A stretch of DNA of 64,000 bases from Fragum whitleyi (GCA_948146395.1 OX411557.1:30978077-31042076), one strand, 5' to 3'; counted from the stretch's first letter, positions 1-12,048 are shown. Program-made: numbers and translations. The notes: generated by a model from the letters alone, not told the origin.

Positions 1-194
1 CAATTATTTGTCTCTCACCAATAGGTTGATAATCGTAGACCTATGTGAGATAGCAGCTGAAGGCTAGGAAAGAATGTGATGGTTGTACTGGTGAGAGAAA
101 TATCAGGAATCCATTGTTAGGTGCTCCAGCCGCCGCGATATAACTGAAATAATGTTGAAAGCGGTGTTAAACTCCATTCAATCAATCAATCAAT
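1..194 (+). mobile_element. SINE-A, 3' portion (cut by window start)
   Basis: Body sequence matching other SINE-A copies: TTTGTCTCTCACCAATAGG, the GTGAGATAGCAGCTG block, CCGCCGCGATATAACTGAAA, and a (CAAT)n tail at 178-194. The tRNA-like head is outside the window. Confidence 0.7.
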
Positions 195-2023
195 TTATCC
201 TGATTAAACATGTTCCATTACCTATTACTATATTAGTAGAGGATAAATTGGCGTAGTGACCTTTGAGCAAAAAGGCAGTAGTCAAAAAAAGGCAGAACTA
301 TAGAAAAGATTATACAGGATGTGTTCGTTAAACATAAATGCTCCGCAAACGGCATTTTTTTTCAAACTGTTGTCCTCGACAGATGAATTTAACCCCGTCG
401 CATGACTTTGATGAAGGTATTTGCAGATGCGTATCGCTGCGATCTACATATATTATCGTGCCAAATAAAATATAAGCATTGTGTCTTGAATAGCCTTGAA
501 CTAAATGTCAATGTTAAGTTTTGAGATTTTTTGTGAAATTTCGTGTGACAGACCGATTGACTGATAGATAGATCTTCCAGCGTACACTCGAATTTCTCCA
601 AGTTACGCCCTCAATAACCTTTCAGACTGTTATTATCTACGACGTCCCTGCGACGTTTGCCGATTAACCTCTCCCACGGTCACACGTATATCATATTAAT
701 TCAGATTTTGACCCTTAATTGTACAGTACATGGATAAAACGTAAATATTACCTAGTTTCAAAAAAGTTAATAGACATTTAAAACAAATTCATAATAAAGC
801 ATAATTATTTAAATGTATGTAAAGTAAATTAAAGAGGATGGAATCCAGGCGTCTTTACACTGAATTAAAACAGAATAACAATTTGTGATCAATGACTAAC
901 AATGGTGACGTCGATTAAGACCTTAACGTTGAAAATGTTTTTAAGAAGCAAGCCTGGTATTTCGAATATAGTTCATCAATCCCTGATCGGAGATTCTACC
1001 CCGTCTAGAGACTAGAATTGTCTTTGAAATTTGGGTAACAAAACAATCGACAGTCATTGAAGATACTGTCTTATTTAAAAAGGAAATGTCAGTGTCAAGG
1101 AACATTTTTTGAAGATTATACATTTTATACATTTTATAATATGGTGAAGTTGACACTCAGAGCTTTTAAGCTCATTCATAATCATTACACCTCTACCAAT
1201 CAATCAAATCGTTCAAATACCACCCCTTTAATTACATTCAATACTCGTTCATCCGATTTCATACCAAAATCATTCCAAAATCATTCACCTTTTCAATTAC
1301 ACGAAATTATCAACTGTACCGGTAACCTTTTTCGTTCTTGACCAGATGTTAATTTCGACCTTGTATCTTTGTTGACACACATTAAAGTGTACTTATGGAC
1401 ATTAGTTCGTCAGAGCATTCCGACGCGAGGTCGCAAAGACTGATCCATCAAATCGTCGGTGTTCTGATAAAACCTCGTAATTGCAGCTTATTGAAATTGT
1501 AGTTACTAGGTTTTAGCTGAAAATCGACAAAATGTTACCGTTGTTTTTATTCGTCTTTTGTCATTTATGATCTACTAGTAATTAACCATTCGACTTTATC
1601 ATGAAGGCATCAATTCGGAGATTCTGCAAAATCCTCACTTATGGTAATATAGCGTGAAGAAGAACAACATAAAATTAGCGTTAACGTCATAGACGTTATC
1701 AAACGTCTTAGAATATCATTTGGCTTATACAAGTACATGTCCATCGTGTTTTATAAGTTTGTTCAAGGTTAAAAGTATAGTGTTACAAAAGGGCCATTAT
1801 AACAAATTATCCGTCAACACATGGCGATAAACATGTGGACGAGCTTGTACAAAGTTTTAGTTACGGTGTTTATCGAAATTGGCGGGATTTCTTGGCAAGT
1901 AATTTATTTTTCTAGACAGAAAAACGTAAATAAGAAATGGGGAGACTATTTTGTTCAACGAGGCCAGAGACAAAACCTTTTCTGCATTATCATTCATATG
2001 GCAGGCTGTGGCTTAACCTAGCT
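195..2023. other. Gene-free stretch
   Basis: Contains a degenerate MITE-1 piece near 1150-1325 (AATCATTCCAAAATCATTCA, TTCAATTACACG) and a small palindrome at 1474-1510. Otherwise unique AT-rich DNA with no supported gene. Confidence 0.5.
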
Positions 2024-2449
2024 ACAGCTAACAACATCGTGAAATATACAAGGTGAATGATTTTGGAATGATGTATGAATGATATTGAATGCGTGTGTGG
2101 AGTGAGTTTTGAGTGAATTTAATGGGAGGTAATCCTATATCGCAAATTTTGTTAAAAAAAGATAGCGATACTAATTAACTTCCTTTAAAAAATTGCATAT
2201 GTTAATAAATGGCTTTCTTTTTCTTCAAGATCTAATCAGAAGCTTACAAATTCAATTTATTAAGTGAAATCCTGATTTTTTTCCATGCTATTTTTATTTT
2301 GAACGAAGATGTTGTGATATGTTTTTCAGTGAGATTGTAGCGTTTTTGAATGGTTCGAGTGAGTGTTTGGAATGAATGGAGCGATGAGTGAGCGATTTTG
2401 AATGGTTTTGATTGAGAAGAATGGCAATTTCAAGCTGCAATTACCTGTA
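2024..2449. mobile_element. MITE-1, near full length
   Basis: Starts ACAGCTAACAACATCGTGAA, has the conserved GGGAGGTAATCCTATATCGC centre and ends in GAATGGTTTTGATTGAG followed by the terminal region. It is a member of the ~430-bp palindrome-ended family with TIR ACAGTTAACAACATCGTGAA. The right TIR is decayed. Confidence 0.7.
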
Positions 2450-2459
2450 ATTGCAACAC

Positions 2460-2495
2460 GCGCGCGCGGGGGTGGGGGGGGGGGGGGGGGGTGGG
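2460..2495. repeat. G homopolymer run
   Basis: CGCGCGCGGGGGTG followed by a long G run, directly beside the decayed end of the MITE-1 copy at 2024. Confidence 0.9.
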
Positions 2496-2687
2496 CAGAT
2501 AAAACGCCTGAACAGAATTGGATCTGGACGCTCGGATAACATGGATTTCCTGCTATGTAATTGCAATATTGATGAAAGTAACGTTACAGCCCATAAAAAC
2601 AAGCAAACAAATCCACGTATCCAATGACTTTCTTGATCATGGAAACGTTCGTAAAGACACAGAAATATAGAATATTGAATGAGTGGT

Positions 2688-2806
2688 CATTAAATACCGA
2701 ATTTATTAAACGAGTCATTTATAAACAGAAAAAAAACGAGGCTGCGCCGGGTTTTTATCTGTTTATAGGTGACTCGTTTAATAAATTCGGTATTTTATTA
2801 GCACAA
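2688..2806. repeat. Foldback hairpin
   Basis: AATACCGAATTTATTAAACG and CGTTTAATAAATTCGGTATT arms, with inner ATAAACAGA / TCTGTTTAT. No coding function. Confidence 0.8.
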
Positions 2807-3565
2807 ATTTCATATTCTATTTATATAATATGACCCGATTTTTCAAAAAATCGTCAAAATTCTTGAAATTCAAAGTTTCAATTTCCCGCGAAACTTATAA
2901 CGCCGCTTAAAACTGACGTCACACTAAATATATATGACGTCATTTCGCGGTTACAAAATAGCGTTGCTATTCGCTCTGAGCTCATTTGCATAGTTATTCC
3001 ACTAGTGTGATAACCAAAACCCGTGTAATATCAAAAATATTTAGCGGGTTTATTTCACTCCCACGAAGAAGGTAATATTTATAAAGCTATTTATTCATAT
3101 TTTTTCGATATTTTATTAATGGGAAGTCATTTACATCGCTCATTGTGTTCCCCTCGAACAAAATTACCAATATTTCTCTGAAATTTCATTTAAATCTCGC
3201 TATCCCGCCCATTCGTTTTCCGTCCGAAATCATTCGAATATCATTCAACTTGTTAACTTCTCGATATGCTTTTCTATACCCGTTATGTCATGAAGTAGGT
3301 CAAAAACGCTCTTAACTACTTAAATATGGTAATTTCATTACTTCATGACGATTTAATTTTGATTTAATTGTTAGTCATTTCTCAGAAGACAAATTATATC
3401 AAGTTGGAATTTGATTTATAAGCAAAACATATAATAAAACCAATTTAAATAAATCATTTTATAGAACGTCATCTTGTCATTTTGTCAACAAAAAAGTTAT
3501 ATAAGGTTATTTATTCTCAAATAAGAAATTTTTTTGTCGTTTTGACAGTTAGTAGCTAAGTAGTA

Positions 3566-3690
3566 CAGTTAAGATTATTGTGAAATTGACAAGATGAATG
3601 ATTTTGGCACGATTTTGGAACGTTATCGAATGAGTGTGTGGAGCGAGTTTTGAGTGAAATTCAAGGGAGGTAGATCTAGTCCAGGATCGA
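3566..3690. mobile_element. MITE-1 fragment (one end)
   Basis: ACAGTTAAGATTATTGTGAA, then AATGATTTTGGCACGATTTT and GGGAGGTAGATC; similarity then stops. Confidence 0.6.
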
Positions 3691-4409
3691 TAATTTTTGT
3701 TCTAGATGAAGCGTCACTTAAGCGTTACTTATTTCACACAGGTCAAACAATTTAGACCAATAACATCGCTTATTTTGCATCACGTGAGAGTGGAATATCA
3801 TGATCCATATTGTACAACCAGAACGAGGCTACTGTGCAATACGGATTTTATTCCAAAACGAGACAACCTATATTGTGCGAAGAAAGTGAGGCAAGCTATA
3901 TTGTACGATGAAAGCGAGGCTGCAGTCCCGAATATAGATATCATCACTTTTCGCAGCCTTTTCAATGTATCAAATCCTCCGTTCGGAGGTATCTAAATAA
4001 GTTTGATCTTGAGAAAAGATTCTTGATTTCTTCATTTGTTACAATGATTATCATTTGTTCACATGAACATGTATGTTTCAAGCGACGACGGGTAGTCAAC
4101 CTGTTTTATGTTATTACATATTATAATCAGTAAGCACTTATCGACTTGACGCATGAAATAAACATTTCACGTCGAATTCTTTTTTTAGAACAAATGTTTG
4201 TTTCAATTTTAACATGTTCATAGCGACCTGCATTTGACGCACTTATCCGGATCATTTCGGATCTATTACCATTGTCTTTCTCAAATGTCGCAAATCGTTA
4301 ATTGTGGAACTTTCAGTGTATGGTGTGAAATAAAGATGTCATTTGACATGATCGTGTACAATACTGAATTCATTGGATTCGTACCCTGCAGAACCAGTCT
4401 ATATCGAGG

Positions 4410-4960
4410 GGTTAGTGCCAGAACCTGCCATCTCCACTTTTTGTGATTTTACAGGAGAAGCATTTTTCTGCCGCAAAAGTTTAAAAAAAGAGATATCTCA
4501 ATGAAATTCAGAACTTAGATACAGATAGACTAAATCCACATTTTCATGCTTATATCTTAACATAATATGCAATAGTTTTGCTAAAATCTCATAAAACTAG
4601 ATAGACCCCAATAGGTTTGCATGTTTAGTACCATTTTGACTGTGCCAGAACATGCTATATGATACATGGCTAGTTTTGGCATACCTGATTAGTGACACAG
4701 AAGGGCAAAATTTTGTGCCAAAACATGCTATAAAAAGATAGCCTGCCAACGATTGAAAAATTGCAATGCACTTTTTGTGCCAGAACATGCCATCTTTTAA
4801 TAAGACATTTTGGCACAAACAAAATCTTCTGAAAACTTTGAAAAATGTGAGCTAAAACATACCTTATAACAGATGACCTTTTCTGGCATAGTATATTTGT
4901 GTAAGTAAATCCAATAAAAAGCAGTTATAAAAGGTCATATGCACAATGGCTGCTTCTGGC
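4410..4960. repeat. Left subterminal repeat cluster of the OTU transposon
   Basis: Variants of GCCAGAACATGCYATCT occur near 4411, 4645, 4716, 4775 and 4850, mostly in the GCCARAACATGC sense on the plus strand. They are likely transposase-binding sites by analogy with other subterminal-repeat transposons. Confidence 0.65.
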
Positions 4961-5121
4961 ATGACCAAAATCAAAACTATTTCACAATAGAAACACCAAC
5001 AAAAAGTTCAAATGTATCTTAAACACTGAATAAAATGACTATGTATACTCTGAACATCCTAAAGATCAACTCAGTACTTAAGAACATTAAAAAAAATGTT
5101 TCTTAACACTATACACATTGT

Positions 5122-8100
5122 TCAATCTTCTTCATATTCATCCTGAGAGTCTTCCTGGGCATCAGGCTCTGGTAGACAGTCTTTTGAACTATTGCTTGAT
5201 GGTATGTTCTTATAGTAATCATGGAATTCTGTTGGTATAGTGCCTGTTTTACATAATTGCATCAGGTCTTTCTTTTTAGCAGATGAAATCGGTAATTTAC
5301 TTTTGTACTTGGGTTGCAATGATTCTTGATGCCTTTTTGACCAATTAAATTGAACTTTTTCGAATTCCCCCTCGTATGAATACTTGAAAAAGCATGCGTT
5401 GGGATCTGACCGAAGGTATCTCATCCAAATCATCTTTGACCACAGTACTTTAACCCCGGATTCTGTCTTTTTCTGTATTTTTGTGTGGTTTTGCTGGTGA
5501 TCTTTAAAGTCTAAAATATCTGTGTGTTTCAATGGAATCACTGTGTAAGGTTTCTTTCTTCTCGCCATTTGCAGCACAGTGTCCCATTGTGATGGAACAA
5601 ATATCTGCGTTTTCTTTTTGGCAAATTCAACAGCTGCATGCATAGAATCAACTTCCATGTGTGAATGGCCACTTTCCAGAAACTTATGATCTATCATTTC
5701 CAAATGTTTGATTGTATTGATTGCATTTAGTAAACAGCTGGCGATGATTTTATTTCTATTCTGACCACCACATGCATCAGAATAAAGAATTACATGGTTT
5801 ATATTTTCTGATAATGAAAGTAGATATAGTCTCAGACAGGTTGCTATTTCTGATGCACCTCTTTTAGCATCAACCTCTGACCACACAAAACATGTCCCTT
5901 CTGTATTACCTAAACTGTAAAAAGACAAGTTATAGCAACACAGCTTTCTCATGTAATACATCAAGCTGACTAAGGAACATGGTGTGTACAGTACAGACTG
6001 AAGGTCAAAACAAGCTGTGTGTGTTGTTGTGTTTGTCTTAGCCATGTTTTTATCTGTCTCCTTTTCTTCCCTTGCTCTCTGTTTTCTACTTTGATGCTTG
6101 TCAAATGTCTCTTTCTGCTCTTTCGAAATTGTCCCTTCTTTGACAGCTGTATGATATCTGTTACAGGTATTGCATTGATCCTTTTTAGGAACATGAAAAG
6201 ATAAGTTGTAGTTTTCATTAAATATTTGTCTGTATTTTGAAAGTTTCACTGGTTCTCTTTCCTCTGACCTACATGTTTCCAAGTACAAGTCGTACATTTT
6301 TGGTAATGTTAGTCCAGGACTCAAATATTCTCTGTTTGTTTCCTTTCTAACATAATGTCCAGCTACAGTAGGAAAGGACTCTATATGACGTTTAACATAT
6401 TCAGTATCATCCTTTTTCAATTTGTTATGAGGCTCATGTTTCCCCCTCAAATCTTCACCACTGAAATGACCTTCCTTTTTTAATTTCATGGCATGTTCAA
6501 TGTATGATTTACCGATTGATAATGTTTTCATAAAGAAAGTTTTGCATACATCATGCCTAACATCATCAATTTCAAAGGAAAATTTCCTTGTAACCTGTTT
6601 TGTTTTTGGTTTTACATTGCCAGTCTCATCACATTGAGTCTTCGTGCAGACTTCTGTAACTCTACCACACACATAATCCTTCTGTCTCTCATAGCTACCT
6701 AGCTTCCAGAATGAATCGAATAACTGCTGCCGTTGATCATCAGTTAGTTTTGTACCACATTTTAGCCTACACTTGCTACAATCAACTGGTTGTAATGTTC
6801 TTGCTGTTACAGTTTTTCCACCAGCAGACACATACTCATTCCCAGAAAGTCGCAACTTTTTTCTGATATTTTTCTTCCAGTTCTGAGGGGCTGCTTTTCT
6901 TTTACGAGTAATAATCTTTTTCTCTGGGGTTTTAAACACAGCCTTTTTCCTAGGTGTTGTTTTCTTCAAAGGAGATTTCTTCTGTGGTGTTTTATTTTTC
7001 TGATTTGATAGAGCATGATTATGTTCGTCTGTGACATGTATTTGTCCCGCCATTGATGGTGTTGCGATTAACAGCTCATCTACAGCATCGTAATGCTCCA
7101 AAATACCTGGTATGGATGTATATGCTAACTGTATCTCACACTTTGAGTTTGCTGGCAGTTTACAACTAGGTACTGGCCTAACTTTGATAATGGGTTGTTC
7201 ATCTTTATTTGTATAAAGGATTAAATCATATCCGGTATGGTTTGCAAGTGCTAAAGGAAAAACATCTGCTACGTTACTTGTCCAATAACCATCCTCTTTC
7301 AGTTTTTCTATCTCTTCCAGATATTCTCGTACAAAAGCCTCTTCATTATCTGGATGCTGACTGTTCAATACAAACGCAATATAGTCTTCAATATTATCTT
7401 CTAGTACTTTGCACAGTTCACTTCTAAGCGTAGGAGCAGTAACACCAAGCTGTATGCCACAAGCTTCGAAGAAACAGTTTCCATATGGTTTTATATCCTT
7501 TCTTACTAGATGGTTAGCTCGAAGAAGTGAATCTACTTTAGCAGTTTCTTTTTCAATCAAATCTCTACGAATTTCTGCAGTTTTCTTAGTTTCTTTTAAC
7601 ACTTGGTGAATAACGTCTGCTGTTGGTGTTTGCTGTTTTGTATCATCAAATTGGCCTCCTTTTTTGTGCTTGATGAGAGGTTTTTTGCGCTTACATTTAG
7701 GCTTTTCTTTAACCTTATTCTTTCTGATTTCAGATACTCCTTTCATCCATGCCTTTTTCAGTTTTTCATCTTTTTTGCGTTTGCTTTTTGTCTCCTTGTC
7801 TATTAGAGTTTCATATTCACTATCTGTCGAGTTTAAATCACATTCCTTCTTTGGATCATAGGTATCATCCCCACTTGAATCACCAAAGGATGTTGTCCAG
7901 GCTCGTTTCGCATAGTAACTGAGGGGCATGTCCTCATCGGAACTGTTCATGTAAATGTGCTTTAACCTCTGTTTAGCTTTTCGATTAGTAGTCCTGCCAC
8001 TTTGTAGTGAATGTGATAACCGATCAGTCTCACCACAAGAAACATCGCTAGCTTTATCATCAATGTTGTCTTTTGCAGGGCATTCACTATCAGATTCACT

Positions 8101-8247
8101 CTGATGAAGGTTTCTGTATGTTGTAAATGTTTCAGTGTTTGGTACATCTTCAGCCTGACTCTTCACATCATTGGTTTCTTCCACACATGCTTCTTGAGAA
8201 ATGATCAGGGTTTCATTTTCAGACCAGTCACTCCATTCACTTTCCAT
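5122..8247 (-). CDS. Transposon-encoded OTU cysteine protease-DDE (DUF7869-like) transposase fusion
   Basis: A protein of 1041 aa from the Met at 8247. An upstream in-frame Met exists at 8277, but TTATTTCTTTTAAG directly before GATGGAAAG looks like a 3' splice site, so I prefer 8247 and suspect a 5' exon or split leader. The N-terminus (1-200) is acidic then Lys-rich. An OTU domain follows at about 245-395: KPYGNCFFEACG with Cys258 and a distal EHYDAV His385. A basic stretch (415-470) is probably nuclear-targeting or DNA-binding. A Cys-rich block (CSKCRLKC) and QCNTCNRYH lead into the C-terminal domain with CFDLQSVLYTP, LYSDACGGQNRN and ESGHSHMEVDSMH, the pattern I associate with DUF7869 transposase-like proteins. 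It is flanked by terminal inverted repeats, so this is a mobile-element gene with an open frame. The family assignment is from memory of motifs, not a search. Confidence 0.8.
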   Translation of the reverse strand: MESEWSDWSENETLIISQEACVEETNDVKSQAEDVPNTETFTTYRNLHQSESDSECPAKDNIDDKASDVSCGETDRLSHSLQSGRTTNRKAKQRLKHIYMNSSDEDMPLSYYAKRAWTTSFGDSSGDDTYDPKKECDLNSTDSEYETLIDKETKSKRKKDEKLKKAWMKGVSEIRKNKVKEKPKCKRKKPLIKHKKGGQFDDTKQQTPTADVIHQVLKETKKTAEIRRDLIEKETAKVDSLLRANHLVRKDIKPYGNCFFEACGIQLGVTAPTLRSELCKVLEDNIEDYIAFVLNSQHPDNEEAFVREYLEEIEKLKEDGYWTSNVADVFPLALANHTGYDLILYTNKDEQPIIKVRPVPSCKLPANSKCEIQLAYTSIPGILEHYDAVDELLIATPSMAGQIHVTDEHNHALSNQKNKTPQKKSPLKKTTPRKKAVFKTPEKKIITRKRKAAPQNWKKNIRKKLRLSGNEYVSAGGKTVTARTLQPVDCSKCRLKCGTKLTDDQRQQLFDSFWKLGSYERQKDYVCGRVTEVCTKTQCDETGNVKPKTKQVTRKFSFEIDDVRHDVCKTFFMKTLSIGKSYIEHAMKLKKEGHFSGEDLRGKHEPHNKLKKDDTEYVKRHIESFPTVAGHYVRKETNREYLSPGLTLPKMYDLYLETCRSEEREPVKLSKYRQIFNENYNLSFHVPKKDQCNTCNRYHTAVKEGTISKEQKETFDKHQSRKQRAREEKETDKNMAKTNTTTHTACFDLQSVLYTPCSLVSLMYYMRKLCCYNLSFYSLGNTEGTCFVWSEVDAKRGASEIATCLRLYLLSLSENINHVILYSDACGGQNRNKIIASCLLNAINTIKHLEMIDHKFLESGHSHMEVDSMHAAVEFAKKKTQIFVPSQWDTVLQMARRKKPYTVIPLKHTDILDFKDHQQNHTKIQKKTESGVKVLWSKMIWMRYLRSDPNACFFKYSYEGEFEKVQFNWSKRHQESLQPKYKSKLPISSAKKKDLMQLCKTGTIPTEFHDYYKNIPSSNSSKDCLPEPDAQEDSQDEYEED

Positions 8248-8839
8248 CCTTAAAAGAAATAACCATATGTAAATCATTTTAGTGTTAGAATAATGTGGTT
8301 GTTTTTAAGGGTCCTTCCAAACGATTGATTCCTGGTTCTAACATTATTGGTTTATGCCGGTTTTAATTCAAATTTAAGAACTTATTATTTTGGTTTTATG
8401 TAAAAGGGTTGAATACAATATGAGAAACAAAACTGCTGGTGTGTAGCAGCTTCCCAAGTCCAATTAATTAAAAATAAGATACCTCCAACTTCATTGAAAC
8501 AAAAGGTTAATTGGAAAAGTTTAAATTATCAAACAGCAAGAACATTTGTACCTCGTTTTAAAAAAGTCTAGTTCATAACATCACTTCAGCATCAAAACAA
8601 ATATAATCAGAAATTTTTGTTGATGATTTTGCATCTCGTAAGCTTTTTCCAAGCATTGTTTCATAATTATAATAAAATTATACTAACCTTTAAGAAGTAT
8701 TTCATTCCATTTTATAAAATCTGTATAAATAGCCTGTTGTCTTCACATTCCAGTGATAATTTGAGAGTGTTTCTCACCAAACAACAATTAGATAGCCTGT
8801 TATCAACACTTAATTATGAAGGATTCATGTTACATTTTC

Positions 8840-9400
8840 ACCTGCCAGAATGGGCTTTCTCTACATAGCTGGTTTTAGATACCAGAATGAGTCAATGTCT
8901 TATTCACTTCTTACCTGCCAAAAAACGCTATCTTGAGATGGCATGTTTTGGCAGAAAAATTGTTTCCCAAACAGCATAAATTTCAATGGCTATCAAAAGA
9001 TAGCTTGTTTTGGCACAATTAAATATCATCTTTTTCAGAATTTTCAAGTCTGCCATAACAAGCTATCTATAGATAGCCTGTTTTGGAATTGAAAAATGAC
9101 ATGTTCTGCAATTATGTGTTTCTGCAAAATCAGGCTACTTTTTTATAGGATGTTCTGGCTCAGTCATTAGGTGTCTTAACAGCATATTTAGGAGGGTTAT
9201 CTGAAGAAAGCATGTTTTGGCGCACTGGACTATTGATCATAAATTGATAGCTGGTTTGGTTTTTAATCAATAATTATTGATTAATACAACATATTGAATT
9301 AAGGTTAAGCATAGAGTATGCAGAATGAATAGGGCTATCAGAATGTGCAAAAAAGTGGTATTGGCACATTTTGACAGATAGCAGGTTCTGGCACTAACCC
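8840..9400. repeat. Right subterminal repeat cluster of the OTU transposon
   Basis: Copies are mostly in the opposite sense (GGCATGTTTTGGCA, GATAGCTTGTTTTGGCA, GATAGCAGGTTCTGGCA), often joined to a GATAGC half-palindrome such as AAGCTATCTATAGATAGC near 9060. This mirrors the left cluster. Confidence 0.65.
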
Positions 9401-9659
9401 CTCGATATTTTGACTCGGCTATCGCCTCGTCAAATATAGACTGGTTCTGCAGGGTACTCATCCAATAGAATTAAGTATTGTACACGATCAAGTTGAATAA
9501 CCTCTTATTATTACATCCCTTCATAAAATATACATACACGATCTATGAATAGCTCTCTGTGTCTTCACGATCCAATCTTACGAAATTCAATGTTCATGTT
9601 AGTGACATCGTGGATTTTATCTTCCGATTTTTATCATTTATATTTTGAATGCAGTTGTT

Positions 9660-9800
9660 AATCTTATAATTTTTAGTGATTTTGGGTGTTTTTAAATAGT
9701 TTGAGTGAGTGTTTGGAATGAGTGAATGGAGCGCTGATTGAGCGATTTAGAATGGTTTTGATCGGAATGAGTATCAATTTCACAATGTTACCAACTGTAA
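9660..9800. mobile_element. MITE-1 fragment (one end)
   Basis: GTGAGTGTTTGGAATGAGTG, then AATTTCACAATGTTACCAAC. It abuts the GA-rich tract. Confidence 0.6.
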
Positions 9801-9829
9801 CTTCAAATGAGGGAATTCCCGAATGGGAG

Positions 9830-10075
9830 AAAGGCAGAGAGAGACAGAGAGACAGACACACACATAGATAGAGATATCTAAAGAAAGAGCGAAAGAGAGA
9901 GAGTGAAAGAGAGACAGACAGACAGAGAGAGAGAGAGAGAGGGAGAGAGAGAGAGAAAGAGGGAGAGAGAGATGGAGAGAGTGAAAGAGAGACAGAGACA
10001 GAGAGATGGAGACAGAGACAGAGAGAAAGAGACAATCAGTTAGACAAACAGACAGACTGAGAGACATAGAGAAAC

Positions 10076-10150
<75 letters not shown>

Positions 10151-10215
10151 GAGAGAGAGAGAGAGAGCGGGACTGACAGACACAGACAGACACAGTCTAA
10201 GACAGACAGAGAGAG
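9830..10215. repeat. (GA)n-rich low-complexity tract
   Basis: About 385 bp of GA/GACA repeats with pure GA runs near 10080-10170. Ser-Leu open frames on the minus strand are artefacts of the repeat. Confidence 0.95.
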
Positions 10216-11124
10216 TTGAAGGAGAGGGAAATGTGCAGTTTATTTTGCTTCTTCCAGAGATTAGCGAACTTGCATCTGTTGAATAAAAAAAATTGTCCGA
10301 CATGCGTTGTTTGTGTCCAACCAATGCGAGAAAAACAATTGTCAGGGAGCCAGGCCTGGAAAAATTCGAAAGAGGTGATGTGACAGTCTCTGCTTTAGTT
10401 TGTTTAATGGTATCAAAGTGACGCTTACTATCACAGGAGCTAGGAAAAGTTGTTCTGCTCTTCGATTTCTCTTGACACATTTGCCTACAGACCCTTTATT
10501 TGAGGGGACCCTTAACACCGAAAAATAGTTTTATTATCATGATGTATGTACAGATTGCTGTATCTATATGTCTTTTAAACAGCTGCCAACACCTTTTTTC
10601 ATGAAGAACTCTGATTTGAAAGTGCCGCTGGTGTCAGTTAAATAATACAATCTTATTTTAAGACGTTCTTGTCCGTGTGGAAAACAAATGTACGCAGAGA
10701 ACAATTTAATAACAAATAGATAAAGAAATGATATATAAAAATATTTTTGATAATTCTAAGATTTCAAATTCCCACGAAAACTAGCAAGACTGAATCATCT
10801 CTAATCTTAAAATAAATCCAGCAACTTCAAAATGCATGTGTTGTATTGACCCAATAAGTGTACGCCGAGACAAAAAAAAATTGAGAGTTCATATATTTTC
10901 CACGATAATAAGAAAGCCGCTTAATTTCCAACACTAATTTATCATGTAAAGAAAAAAAACAGTGCTTTCTTTTGAGAAGAAAAGGTAAGGTCCAGTGTAC
11001 GTACTTAGAAAAGGGTAAGGTCCAGTGTACGTAGAGATTTTAAAAAAGATTTTTGGATCTAACATATCTCAGTCATAACATAGTTTTTAAATCGGGTGAA
11101 GCCCGATTTATATATACTGTTTTT

Positions 11125-11750
11125 CAGACATCCCATCAGTTGGGCACATTACATTTTTACCCTTATCCGCTGAGCAATGTGTTCGAGCCAATTTATGTGT
11201 TTTCAAACACCGAAGAAACGGCCTTTTCAGTCACAATCTACATTTTTTATCTTATTTACTTTTGCGACAAATAAAGAAGAGGCTAATACAAAATTTGTTG
11301 CAAGTTTTGCTTTGAGTAATTACCAGTTAGTATTTTCAGTGTTTATAACAAGATTTTCGGTTGAGTAAAGGAGTTGAATCGCACAGTAGATTAACTGTAT
11401 AAGAAATTTGTAGCAGTTACAATATTACTGCTCTGATTTTTTTCTCGAACGGACATTTACCAGTTGTAGGGCTGACAACCAATCAAATTCTGTTATGATT
11501 ATCACGTGGTCAAAACCCACGCTTACCGAAACTGGACACTTACATTTTGCGTGTTATCCACTGAGCTATTTGTTCAAGACAGACAACGCAGAAACGGCCT
11601 TTTCAGTTACAATCTACATTTTTTATCTCTTTCACTTTTGCGACAAAAAAGGAAGAGGCTTATACATAATTTGATGTAAATTTCGTTTTAAGTAATTACC
11701 AATTAGTATTTTTAGCGTTTTTTACAAGCTTTTCGGTTGAGTAAAGGAAT
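11125..11750. repeat. Direct duplication of ~230 bp
   Basis: 11125-11370 and 11520-11750 share GAAACGGCCTTTTCAGT, CAATCTACATTTTTTATCT, ACTTTTGCGACAAA and TTTTCGGTTGAGTAAAGGA, about 390 bp apart. Confidence 0.7.
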
Positions 11751-12048
11751 TGGAATTATCTTCGTGCTGTTCTCATTTGTTGTTCTAAAAAACAGTTTTA
11801 ATGCGATCAATATCTATCCCTGCGAAGGAGATACCTTGTGAAAAAGGGGAAACAACTTCTTATATTTCACAAAAGAACAACAACAACAATTCCTTTCCCT
11901 CCTTCCTCTCCCTTTTCCTTTGTCTCGAGTTCTTTCTTCATTTATCGTCTGTTTGAATCGTCTGCTTCTAAAGTTGACATGGTATAACCCTAGTCTATAT
12001 TTAGCACAGATTTCTTTGCCATTGCGTTGATTTTGATCGGTTTATTAG

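Larger units (their letters stand above)
4335..9505. mobile_element. ~5.2 kb DNA transposon with long TIRs and subterminal repeats, carrying the OTU-transposase gene
   Basis: The left end (about 4335-4430) and right end (about 9376-9505) are inverted copies. Both contain GTACCCTGCAGAACCAGTCT and CGAGGGGTTAGTGCCAGAAC or their complements, and similarity continues outward through a TGTACACGATCA block. The right copy holds an extra ~29-bp palindrome (TTTGACGAGGCGATAGCC and its mate) missing on the left. Inside each end are many copies of a TGCCARAACATGC(T/C)ATCT motif. I could not fix the target-site duplication. Confidence 0.75.

Noticed and set aside
5970..6218. 82-aa frame overlapping the OTU-transposase gene
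   Set aside because: Shadow frame inside the large coding region with no independent support.
9673..10480. Ser/Leu-rich open frames of 120-146 aa on the minus strand
   Set aside because: Produced by the GA/CT low-complexity tract; no domain and no codon bias outside the repeat.
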